From Acephala macrosclerotiorum (taxonomy: Eukaryota; Ascomycota; Leotiomycetes; Helotiales; Mollisiaceae), in assembly GCA_014904845.1 (NCBI GenBank), contig MU119393.1, positions 43,147 through 107,146 on the forward strand: a stretch of DNA of 64,000 nt, in the 5' to 3' direction. Below the pieces are notes generated by a model. That model was not told where the DNA came from and ran no database searches. It saw only the letters and a list, made by a program, of their open reading frames with translations. Numbering within the stretch: the stretch's first letter is position 1; each line of letters begins with the position of its first letter. This document shows positions 55,950 through 64,000 of the stretch, piece by piece. The translations under genes were made by a program, and so were the position numbers.

Positions 55950-57270
55950 GGATGCCGCGTTCAAAGATATGGGTCTTGCTGCACGCAGGGTTGATCACTG
56001 CTCACGAACATGGCGAATGATACCTCGCACGTGTAATTTGGAACATCTATCAGGCAATGTGGAATTAGAAAATCGGTGGACTTGGAGACGAAGAAGACGT
56101 ACTCCCGATCATTGCCACCGTCGTCTGCTCCATGAGTTGCGCTACCCGGGAAGCTCTACTCTACAATCGGTCAATGAAGCTCGTCCGTCCTTCTACCAAA
56201 TATCACCTTCCATGTCAGCACTATAGTCCAGGCGACGACACATCCGATATGAATCCTGTTATATATGCACTGATCAGCATGGGCGGAAGTGCACCAGTCA
56301 GCGTCGGTGGGAGTTGTCTTGAAAACCTTTTTACACCCTCGTATTCCAACATTTCTGGCGTACTCGAGTAGATGGCGTTCTACGCCGCCTGTCGATCACC
56401 AAACAGCAAATGGTGGCCGATCCTAGATGCACGGGCTGAACAAATTAACAATCATAACGGCAGCATGAGCAGGCCCAGAGGGTGGAAGCCTATACCAGCT
56501 CAACAGAAAGCGTGGAAGCAAGACAGACACGGAATCGCTGTTGAGCATCCACGGAGATGAACTCAAAGTGATTCTGTTAGGAGTCATGTTAGAGAGTTTT
56601 GTGGTAGTACGTCCGCCCGGTTGGATGCCATGTCATCGGCTACTCCAGGAATTTCAACCATTAACTGGGCCCCCTCTTCTGCTGGGTGGGCTTATAGGCC
56701 AGCCAATCGAGCTGATCAACATAGAGGTCACAAGAGCTCTGACAATGCCTTGAAAAAGTAACAATCCTTTCAATTTTTGATGTCGTTGCTGATTTGAATA
56801 CGGCAGCTTATTCGAGACATGTCTCGATTTCAAGTTTCCCGGCAAAGACTTTCGAATGCGGATGATTCGTATCGCCCAAATATTGGATGTCCGCCATGCA
56901 GCATGGGCAGAGTATGTTGTCTCCATCATGGAAGGGTCATACTGTTGTTGGGGAGGCTTGAATGGTGCTCTGGCTGGAGGTGGTTCCGTGAGACACAACG
57001 CCGAGACTAAGATCACGGACCAAGGATGGATACGATCGGCCAAGACGCTTTTCAAGTGAATATTTTCCTCCGGGGACATCATGTACCTCAAGGAGCGCCT
57101 CGAGATGGATCAATTCCTCTGCAAATATCGAGATCCCGAGTCAGAGTTTGACGAAGTCAAAGAAGAAAAAGAGCACTCAAAGTTTCTATTTAGGAATGAT
57201 ACGAAGCAATGGCGAACTTGCAAAGAAATGTACGTCTGTGGTCAGTGTTCAAAAGAAATTTGCTGACAGT
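55950..57270 (+). pseudogene. Unrecognised gene relic with repeated in-frame stops
   Basis: One plus-strand frame reads PRSKIWVLLHAGLITAHEHG, then VIWNIYQAMWN, then GLGDEEDVLPIIATVVCSMS, STKYHLPCQHYSPGDDTSDM and MGGSAPVSVGGSCLENLF. It is broken only by TGA (56018), TAG (56066) and TAG (56369). A second frame continues as LSIHGDELKVILLGVMLESF and LLGGLIGQPIELINIEVTRA, then after a possible intron LFETCLDFKFPGKDFRMRMI, with TGA at 57057 inside FK*IFSSGD. The sequence looks like a multi-segment membrane protein of a lineage-specific fungal family. I cannot name it or its function. Confidence 0.45.
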
Positions 57271-57639
57271 AGAATGTACGGAACTGACAGAAGTCTTGAG
57301 TGTAGAGCTAGCAGTCATGTCAGAGTCGATAGATATGCGGGTACTTCTATTGGGAATGAAGCGAGCCAGAAAGAGGGCAGAGGCGGATCCAATGCTGAAC
57401 AGGTTCTCATAAATTATCGGAGCTACAGTATTGCTGCCCGGATAGGACATTTTAGGCACTTCAGCTAGGCAATCGCTTATCAACACCTCGCAAAACGTTG
57501 AACATGCAAAACAAACAGCATCTCCAACCTCGTATCCACCCGTGTATTCCGAAGAGTGACGCGCCTGTATATGATACAGTGTCCCAGTACCTCTCCCAAG
57601 CCACCTCCAAAGATTTCCGGTTGAGGATCGCCTACAGCC
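57271..57639. other. Spacer, nothing recognised
   Basis: It contains the promoter of the coiled-coil gene. Frames on both strands are short and without motifs. Confidence 0.4.
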
Positions 57640-58836
57640 ATGAATCCTGCCATGCCACGACATCCGTTCTCGAGCGACGCGGTCCTCGCCGGCGACGCGA
57701 TGCTTCATAGCACCTACAAGGAGATCGACGACATGGGCCAGTCCATCCAGAGTTTCAAGGGCCTTACTCACCCTGATGGTATTTCCTCGATGCCCAAATT
57801 GCGCAAATGGTACAGCGAAAACCGAGAAAAGATGAATCGTCTCCGTAATACGGCCGTCGAGACCAAGAAAGCTAGTCTTAACAATCGAACGGATGCTGCC
57901 GAAGCTGCGAATATGCTCTCGAGGGTGGATAGAGATGTGAAAGTATCACTCGACGCTGCGGACAGAATGACGAAGGAGCTCGAGGAGGACAGGGATGAAG
58001 TCGAAAAGGAGTTTGTGCGGTTGGTCCGAAATATGGTGCAGTTGAAAGGTGGTGCGTGGTGCAGCCATGTACTGAAGAAGGAGTGCCGGGAGGACCAGGA
58101 GACTCAATCTGATGCCAACAAACAGATATCTAAATTGATTCAAACTTGCAAGAGGTGCCTTCCTGGTGGAAATGTCGCTGAATGGTCAGAGGAGGCGGCA
58201 ATAAAACTGGTTAAGGGTGCGCAGGCCAGGATTGAATGGTTGGAAGGGAAACTCAATGAGAACTCCCGGCCACCGCTGAATAACGAGCAGCTTCGCAAGA
58301 TGACGGAGAGGGCAACTTTGGCGTCCAACCTGATGACTCCAACAAAGACCTTCTCGTCCCCACATCCACAGAACCTCCAACGAAGAGAGAAATCGCGAGG
58401 TATGGAGGAAGATGCGGTAGCGTCTGAAAATACGGTGTCTAGAAGCAACACACACAACGGAGCGGATTTGGTTGGCCTGTTTTCACCAAAAGCAAAGCCT
58501 CATCCAGCTGGGAACATCGGCACCGCCGTCGCCCACTCGGTCAAGACAGCCTCCGACATCCAAACTGTTGGGTCAGTTAATAAGTTTAATGCAATTTATA
58601 TATGTGTTCCACCTTTTCCTCCTAAAGATCGAAATTCAAATTTACACTCCACGGCGATCTTACTACTATTTACACTTAAGGTTGATGCTATCCTACTAGG
58701 GTTATATTCCAATAATACTCTGCTTCATCTTCACCAGCGCATATTATGCAATCATCAGACTGGCCGAACCGTTTGCGGAGGGAAAAATGCCTCCCTATAT
58801 TATATCCCGCATTGTGCGGCTGGAGTTTTCGCGTGA
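57640..58836 (+). CDS. Coiled-coil protein of unknown function
   Basis: The frame encodes 398 residues. Residues about 45-220 are rich in E, K, R, D and L with heptad-like spacing (REKMNRLRNTAVETKKASLN, VSLDAADRMTKELEEDRDEV), predicting long coiled coils. There is a small cysteine cluster (WCSHVLKKECRED, QTCKRCLPGG). A polar linker follows. From about residue 310 (VGSVNKFNAIYICV) the composition changes to hydrophobic and AT-rich, which may be non-coding DNA read through after loss of the true 3' end. A possible 5' splice site at the change (GTCAGT near 58570) was considered but no acceptor could be fixed. The function is unknown. Confidence 0.55.
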   Translation: MNPAMPRHPFSSDAVLAGDAMLHSTYKEIDDMGQSIQSFKGLTHPDGISSMPKLRKWYSENREKMNRLRNTAVETKKASLNNRTDAAEAANMLSRVDRDVKVSLDAADRMTKELEEDRDEVEKEFVRLVRNMVQLKGGAWCSHVLKKECREDQETQSDANKQISKLIQTCKRCLPGGNVAEWSEEAAIKLVKGAQARIEWLEGKLNENSRPPLNNEQLRKMTERATLASNLMTPTKTFSSPHPQNLQRREKSRGMEEDAVASENTVSRSNTHNGADLVGLFSPKAKPHPAGNIGTAVAHSVKTASDIQTVGSVNKFNAIYICVPPFPPKDRNSNLHSTAILLLFTLKVDAILLGLYSNNTLLHLHQRILCNHQTGRTVCGGKNASLYYIPHCAAGVFA

Positions 58837-59770
58837 GCTTGCTTGATCGACAAAGTCTGGCCCATTCTGCGACGATGTTGGGAAGAGCTCAATCTTGTTA
58901 ACAAGAGTATAATTTTATACAAATTACACTCTTGCGTCTATGGTGCGGGCGGATTACGGGGGGGTTGACCGCTTCCCGATTCGGTATTTTGCTACAGCCA
59001 CCCGCACTCGAAATCGCGATTATACTTTTAATCGCAACTATAAGCTTAAAAATTAAACAAACTATTTAAATTTGAATTATATAATAGAGTTAATTAAGCG
59101 CTATTTATATATCTACTTTGCGATTAAATCGATTTAGTAGTTATTAATAATTTAATTAATATACTTGCGCGGTGGTTTTAATATTCTTGTACGTTAGCGC
59201 GCTAAACCGGATCGAGGTTTCTCGGGATCAGGTGGGGGGGTTGGTAGGACATCAAAAATACATGAGGAGTATGTGCGGAGGGCGAAGTACGTTCCGTGCG
59301 TTGTTTTCGGCTCACCGAGTGGCACAGCTTCACAGCTGACCTGCTTCAGGTTCCAATGGAGTGCAACATAATATAGCCACTATATTTTCGCAAGGCACTT
59401 CTCACGATTTCCACAAGCACCCACGCGCACAACGCCCCACGCGCTGTGCCGGCTCCCCCCCTCCCGTGCGCTGTACTTCTAACGTCACGAGGTAGATAAC
59501 AAAAAGCTCATACAGTAATCGTCCTATCGCCTTCAAAACGCCCGTTATACGTGTTCTCCTTAGGCCCAATTGAAGTTCAATCTCCAAACTAGGCATTTTC
59601 GACACTTATTTGTTCGTACATTGCGTCGCAAGGGTTATCACGGGGTTATTTTCAGGCGTTGTGTATAACCTCGATTGAATGCCCTAAGTTGAACCTGTTG
59701 TTGGCAATCTTGTCTTCTGCGAGCTCGCAATCTTAACAAGAAGAAGTGACCACACGGCTTCGAGTCCAAG
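58837..59770. other. Non-coding region with an AT-rich patch
   Basis: No gene is recognised. The part 58990-59170 is AT-rich with CpG-biased cytosines, like RIP-affected debris. It also holds the hairpin at 58902-58934 and runs of G (ggggggg). The final part is the promoter of the HET gene. Confidence 0.5.
58902..58934. repeat. Short inverted repeat
   Basis: CAAGAGTATAATTT and the complement of CAAGAGTGTAATTT (13 of 14 matches) surround a five-base centre. Confidence 0.7.
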
Positions 59771-62239
59771 ATGTCGATCGTCTGTGGACCTAATACGTAC
59801 ACGCTTGAGGAGCTACGCGCCATATGGAGAGAAAGCCTTGTGTGTTCTCCAGCCTTTCCGAAGAAGGACGACTTTCGCTGGAGTTCGGAGACCCTGTTTT
59901 GTAATGATTACAAATACACCAAGCTCGGGATAAACGGCATGCAAGATGAGGAGCATCGGCGATTGTCCCTGGAAGCTTTGTGCACCAGTCTCCACAGCCT
60001 TCTTTCCGATCCAGCTACCCACTATACTGCCATCGACGCTAAATTGGCCGAAAACTTAGTGTATTATGCTCAGGCTTCGAATCTTGATCCTGTTTTCAGT
60101 GAGGATCAGGCTGCCCAGTCTGCCTCCCAGCTTCTTTCAAGGCTGCCGGCTGTCCCGCCCAAAATTGAGCTTCCTTACAACCTGTGCGGATCTTCATCGT
60201 CCAATTTGGATCGTGTGGAGAGGTACTGCTCTTGCAAATTGCCATACGATAGAAACAATCAGGTACTAGGAAGTCGCCCTTCTCCGTGGGCGGAATTTCT
60301 TGTCGTCTCGAAAATAAGTACTGTTGTCGCAAGGCTTGCTCTTTTGGTCGTCACTACTACCCGAACCAGTCGGGGTAATGTTGCATACACTATAAAGAGG
60401 TTCATCAATCTTATCTCGGAACTTATAGACACGGACAACGAGATGAAAATGGCAACCGATCGCAAGTCTATTGTTGAGAATTCGATTCTGCAGGCGTTCT
60501 TTTGGGTCACTTGGCAAAGGTCTTTGATGCTGTTCTTTTGGTACATCTTACGCCACGAACTGGGGTGGGGGTATGACAAGGAATGGAATGAAATGCTTGC
60601 TTTGAGAGGATGCTCTCTTCTTATGCATCCTTCGATTCGAGCAACGCTTCATGGTGATGCCAACCAGCGACATAGTTATATGTGTCCATGGGCCTTTGAG
60701 GTCTTGAGATCAAGCCGAGCGTCGATAGGGTTAGACTTCCGCCGTTTCCATGAACGATTCAGTACTCTCCACCAAAATCAATTGGCCCGATGTCAATTTC
60801 AGTCAGATGAATCTTGTGAGGGCGGCCACCCAATGTCCTGTGGCAGATTTCAGGACACGCGTCTGGTAAAGGAAGAACAGTCTCTCCATGACTTAGCTTG
60901 CACGGGACACTGCAAGAAATTGAGATGGAATGAAGCTTCCTACAAAAAAGTCCAGGGACCGACTGCAGTAGCGCTTAAGTCAAGATCTACGCAAATCCAA
61001 TACACCGTTGCTTCGGAGTCTACTCTTGCTATCTCTCATGTTTGGAGCCATGGCCAAGGGGGTAGACCTAATGTTGGTATAAATGAATGCCTTCATAAAC
61101 GGTACTTGAAGATTGCAAGAGAATATAAGTGCGACTCCTATTGGATCGACAGACTGTGTATTCCTGAAGATCATAACCTTCGAATGGAGGCGATCGGATT
61201 TATCAATCGCATATTCACTAACAGTAAAATTACCCTGGTTTGCGATCGAGATATAATGGACATAGATGTTCCCAGTCTTACCACCGAATTGTTGGAATCC
61301 GTTCTAGTCACATTCTTTGTCTGCGATTGGAACGTTCGAGCTTGGACATTACTCGAAGCCATGAGAGGGCGTCATGCCCTCCACCTCCTTACTAAATTCA
61401 ACAGGATCATCTCCTTAAGCGACACACTGCTCCAGGTACACCAAGAAGGGTCTGTGGATATTGTTATTTTGGCCCTCGCGACTCATCATCTTCTTTCATC
61501 TTCCATCAACAAAAATTACGGCCCTTCCACAGGTCAGAGCATCGGAGAAGCCGGTAACCTTCTCAGCCACCGGCACGCGACCCGTGATGGAGACGAGATC
61601 GTGATCTGGAGCTTATTAAGCGGCATATACGTCTATCAGTCCGCTGAAGAGTTATGGAAATCAAAGATCAAATCGCGGATCGCAACAGCTTATCTCATGA
61701 GCACGGCGCCTAGACTAGAGGGCATTTCCGGATTCACTTGGGCTCCAAAAACACCATACATTAGGCGCTTGCCATCGGGGCCAGAAACTGGTATTCCAGG
61801 ACTTTACAGCTCCTACGAAGGGGCTGATAGTCGCTTAGGCTTGATTACGCCGAAAGGTCTAGTTGCGGACTGGCTAGTCTATTATCTACGTCCCGAGGAT
61901 GCTAGGCTATACCAAGAATTTTCCAAGACGGTAGCAATAGTTACAAATGATGGCAAGAGGATAAACAGTATCATTCCGGGAATCAGAATTACGAATTATT
62001 GCTGGCAGACTGCTTTTAAACTTTCCGAACAACATGAACATGTTGCTCTAATTCAGCCCTGTTCATTCAACTATGCTATGCCGTCGTATCAAGCGGTGAA
62101 GGATCGTGATGAGAGTACTGGAGAGGTGTTTGCTATATGTACTTCTAAAGACGAGGAGAAATGGGTATGGAATGGAGTGAGGGTTTGGCCGAGTAATATT
62201 ATACCGCCAATGGTAGTGGATGAGCTATTAATTATATAA
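59771..62239 (+). CDS. HET-domain (heterokaryon incompatibility) protein
   Basis: The single-exon protein has 822 residues, starting MSIVCGPNTYTLEELRAIWR. The HET domain lies at about residues 410-560: ESTLAISHVWSHGQGG, YWIDRLCIPEDHNLRMEAIG, SKITLVCDRDIM and DWNVRAWTLLEAMRGR. The preceding segment is cysteine- and histidine-rich (CEGGHPMSCG, CTGHCKKL), a layout I associate with Helotiales HET proteins. HET proteins trigger cell death on fusion with a genetically different strain; the partner is not evident here. There is no NACHT or repeat domain. The gene is uninterrupted although it lies less than 2 kb from the telomere, with normal codon use and an AT-rich 3' flank. Confidence 0.92.
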   Translation: MSIVCGPNTYTLEELRAIWRESLVCSPAFPKKDDFRWSSETLFCNDYKYTKLGINGMQDEEHRRLSLEALCTSLHSLLSDPATHYTAIDAKLAENLVYYAQASNLDPVFSEDQAAQSASQLLSRLPAVPPKIELPYNLCGSSSSNLDRVERYCSCKLPYDRNNQVLGSRPSPWAEFLVVSKISTVVARLALLVVTTTRTSRGNVAYTIKRFINLISELIDTDNEMKMATDRKSIVENSILQAFFWVTWQRSLMLFFWYILRHELGWGYDKEWNEMLALRGCSLLMHPSIRATLHGDANQRHSYMCPWAFEVLRSSRASIGLDFRRFHERFSTLHQNQLARCQFQSDESCEGGHPMSCGRFQDTRLVKEEQSLHDLACTGHCKKLRWNEASYKKVQGPTAVALKSRSTQIQYTVASESTLAISHVWSHGQGGRPNVGINECLHKRYLKIAREYKCDSYWIDRLCIPEDHNLRMEAIGFINRIFTNSKITLVCDRDIMDIDVPSLTTELLESVLVTFFVCDWNVRAWTLLEAMRGRHALHLLTKFNRIISLSDTLLQVHQEGSVDIVILALATHHLLSSSINKNYGPSTGQSIGEAGNLLSHRHATRDGDEIVIWSLLSGIYVYQSAEELWKSKIKSRIATAYLMSTAPRLEGISGFTWAPKTPYIRRLPSGPETGIPGLYSSYEGADSRLGLITPKGLVADWLVYYLRPEDARLYQEFSKTVAIVTNDGKRINSIIPGIRITNYCWQTAFKLSEQHEHVALIQPCSFNYAMPSYQAVKDRDESTGEVFAICTSKDEEKWVWNGVRVWPSNIIPPMVVDELLII

Positions 62240-63213
62240 GAAGAGGCTAAAAATCTTAGTTTGGACATGTTACCGTATAAAACTTCCTTATACTTTCTCG
62301 CTTTTAGTAATACTTTGAATATAATTTATAAAATTATTTTCCAAATTTTAATTGAAATTATTGGAAGTGACCTCGAAAGATAAAGAAATAAAGTAATGTT
62401 TTTTAAGAAAGAAAGTTCTCGGGAGATCGAGGTGGGCGGGGGCCTTTTGAATAACCAGTGGTTGAAGCTGAAGCCCACTGCTCTGGTACAGCCTTGTGGT
62501 TAGACTTGATTTGCGATTCGAAGCGGCTCCAACGTTGGAAGGATTAAGAAAAAGTTTGTAAGGAAGTTCTGCAGATATCGAGATGTGGAAGGGCTTTTTG
62601 TATTGCTAGTTTTTAAAGGTGAATATAGGTAGCTTGTGTGCAGCCATTATACCTTAGATCTTGTGCTTGACTTCTGTTGTTGGAAAGGATGATAGAAACC
62701 CTTTGCAATCACCCAGACTTGCTGTGACAATTGTGAGTATTTGTCTAGATTTTGTATTCAATTGAATATTGTCTCGTGAAGAACTAAAGTCATTCCGTCG
62801 ACTACGTATTCTCGGATATGGGAATCGGGGTTGGCAGGGAACAGAGCAGAGGGAGACCCAGAGCCGAAGTAGCGAAAGCAATGCCACTGGCATTTCCAGC
62901 TCACTATTGTTTAATAATCGCCAATAGGAGTGGTATGTCTGTGCATTGAAGGAGATCTCAAAAGTCTCGCAGATGGAGTAGGTCAGGTTTGCGTCAATCG
63001 GTGGCTTTGTTGATAGATTTCCCCGCATACCCCAACTTTCAACGCCACGTCTATAACTTCTACTTCATGATATCATTGATCACCAACACCAGCGATGTTG
63101 TGAATACCATTTCAGCGCTCGGATCTTGGACGTTCTTGCATAGTATCTCGGCTGACAATTTCTGCTAATGTAGTGTTGCCATCGCCTTCGCCTTCAGCAG
63201 CTTCAGCTTCCCG
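62240..63213. other. Intergenic region between HET gene and terminal ORF
   Basis: AT-rich 3' flank followed by mixed sequence. A minus frame at 62654-63028 shows no known motif. Confidence 0.4.
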
Positions 63214-63887
63214 TCACTGGCTTGCCCCGTCCGAGAAATTCGCTGCTGGCATCAATATCTCGTCGATGGTCTTGCTGGATGCAAGACTGGCTTCTTTATC
63301 GCCGTCTCCAACGGGTTCCTCTTCGATGGCGAGGTAAGCGTTGTATAATTCGTGCATTTCATCCAGCGGCCAGACCGAGAGCACCTGATCCAATGTATTC
63401 ATCCTCTTCTGGTTCTTCCTGGTGTCGTCCATGCTGCGTAAAATGGCTAAAGCGTATCGGGCGCACCTGGCATCGTTAATGGTTTTGGCTAGTAGCATCG
63501 CCACATTAACGCGCTTTCCGATACTCTTCTTCCATAGCCCAGCAATAGTGACTTTTATTCCTAGAATTCTAGGGACATACTATGGAATATGATGTATCGC
63601 ATCGTTCTTAGCCACCTGGTCGGTGTGGTCGTAAAGCTTGGTACCGTTACCATCTTTTTCATTCTTGTAGTATGCGATTGGTCGACGAGATTGTTGTGGT
63701 GGAGTAGAGTCGTCCTCCTCTTCCTCTGCGTCGGATGACAGCTTTGCTGTCTTTGCGTTGGTTTTCTGTTTCTTGCTTGGACCACTGGAGGTGGATGCAT
63801 TGGCTCTTTTCTTTTTCCTTCCAGAATGTGCGCAGGCCAGGTATGTTGCTTGATTTCTGATCGTGACGAGACGCAGTGCTGGCACAA
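63214..63887 (-). pseudogene. Telomere-adjacent ORF, one in-frame stop, 5' end cut by telomere
   Basis: The minus-strand frame runs from the telomere edge: basic stretch SGRKKKRANASTSSGPSKKQ, acidic stretch SDAEEEEDDSTPPQQS, then YYKNEKDGNGTKLYDHTDQV and KNDAIHHIP. A TAG at 63580 follows. The same frame continues YVPRILGIKVTIAGLWKKSI, then NVAMLLAKTINDARCARYAL and MNTLDQVLSVWPLDEMHELY to a stop at 63214. Lys/Arg-rich then acidic sequence suggests a nuclear or DNA-associated protein. The family is not recognised. The coding start, if any, must lie beyond the chromosome end or in the few bases before the repeats, so the gene looks truncated by telomere addition. Confidence 0.5.
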
Positions 63888-63906
63888 CTGTTCCGTTTTC
63901 GACTCA

Positions 63907-64000
63907 GGGTTAGGGTTAGGGTTAGGGTTAGGGTTAGGGTTAGGGTTAGGGTTAGGGTTAGGGTTAGGGTTAGGGTTAGGGTTAGGGTTAGGGTTAGGGT
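63907..64000 (+). repeat. Telomere repeat tract (TTAGGG)n
   Basis: More than 15 perfect TTAGGG units run to the end of the window. The G-rich strand is 5' to 3' outward, so this is a true right-hand chromosome end. Repeats start within 20 bp of the last open frame, with no subtelomeric satellite between. Confidence 0.98.

Noticed and set aside
56654..57091. 145-codon minus-strand frame near 56.8 kb
   Set aside because: The plus-strand frame opposite it reads as natural protein sequence across single stops. The minus frame has no motif.
1..64000. tRNA and rRNA genes
   Set aside because: No cloverleaf with conserved A- and B-box sequence or rRNA-like sequence was noticed. A tRNAscan-SE or Infernal run would be decisive and could not be done here.

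Overview
The window reads as the right-hand end of a chromosome of a filamentous ascomycete (Pezizomycotina; Helotiales/Leotiomycetes is my guess, not shown). It ends in a TTAGGG tract whose G-rich strand runs outward. Genes carry 44-54 bp introns (one is 124 bp) with CTAAC/CTGAC branch sites. It contains a HET-domain gene, a melanin-pathway dehydratase, a large secreted catalase, and long AT-rich blocks carrying the signature of repeat-induced point mutation (RIP).

Layout. 1-8.2 kb is extremely AT-rich DNA without genes, in which most surviving cytosines sit in CpG. 8.2-11.8 kb is a small island of normal composition with a PrsW-type membrane protein, a relic of a lineage-specific membrane protein, and a broken FAD oxidoreductase. 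11.97-24.08 kb is one complete RIP-mutated Ty3/gypsy-type LTR retrotransposon on the minus strand. Its two 258 bp LTRs differ only by transitions; reverse transcriptase, RNase H and integrase remnants are visible. 25.6-28.3 kb holds a 2EXR/F-box-like gene and a small secreted protein gene. 29.0-33.7 kb holds a hydantoinase/oxoprolinase-DUF917 gene diverging from a dead NCS1 nucleobase/hydantoin permease. 33.8-35.9 kb is a dead sedolisin carrying a 214 bp hAT-like MITE with 8 bp target duplications. 36.6-46.7 kb is the healthiest part: CatB-type catalase, GH31 alpha-glucosidase and scytalone dehydratase. 47.3-50.8 kb is a row of dead genes (MFS pump, VOC/glyoxalase, Asp/Glu-racemase family). 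51-52 kb carries a solo LTR and two copies of a foldback MITE. 52.5-63.9 kb is the telomere-proximal part: a frameshifted SNF2-like helicase, a relic full of in-frame stops, a coiled-coil gene, an intact HET gene, and a last ORF that ends within 20 bp of the telomere repeats.

How it fits together. Intact genes serve secretion and surface functions (catalase, alpha-glucosidase, secreted protein, melanin) and non-self recognition (HET). The permease, hydantoinase and racemase-family remnant suggest a former hydantoin or cyclic-amide salvage function that has decayed. Many dead genes carry isolated in-frame stops of the type expected from C-to-T/G-to-A change, alongside small indels.

Limits: everything was read by eye. 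Family names rest on motifs recognised in the translations, not on database searches. Exon joins were worked out from splice signals and reading frame.
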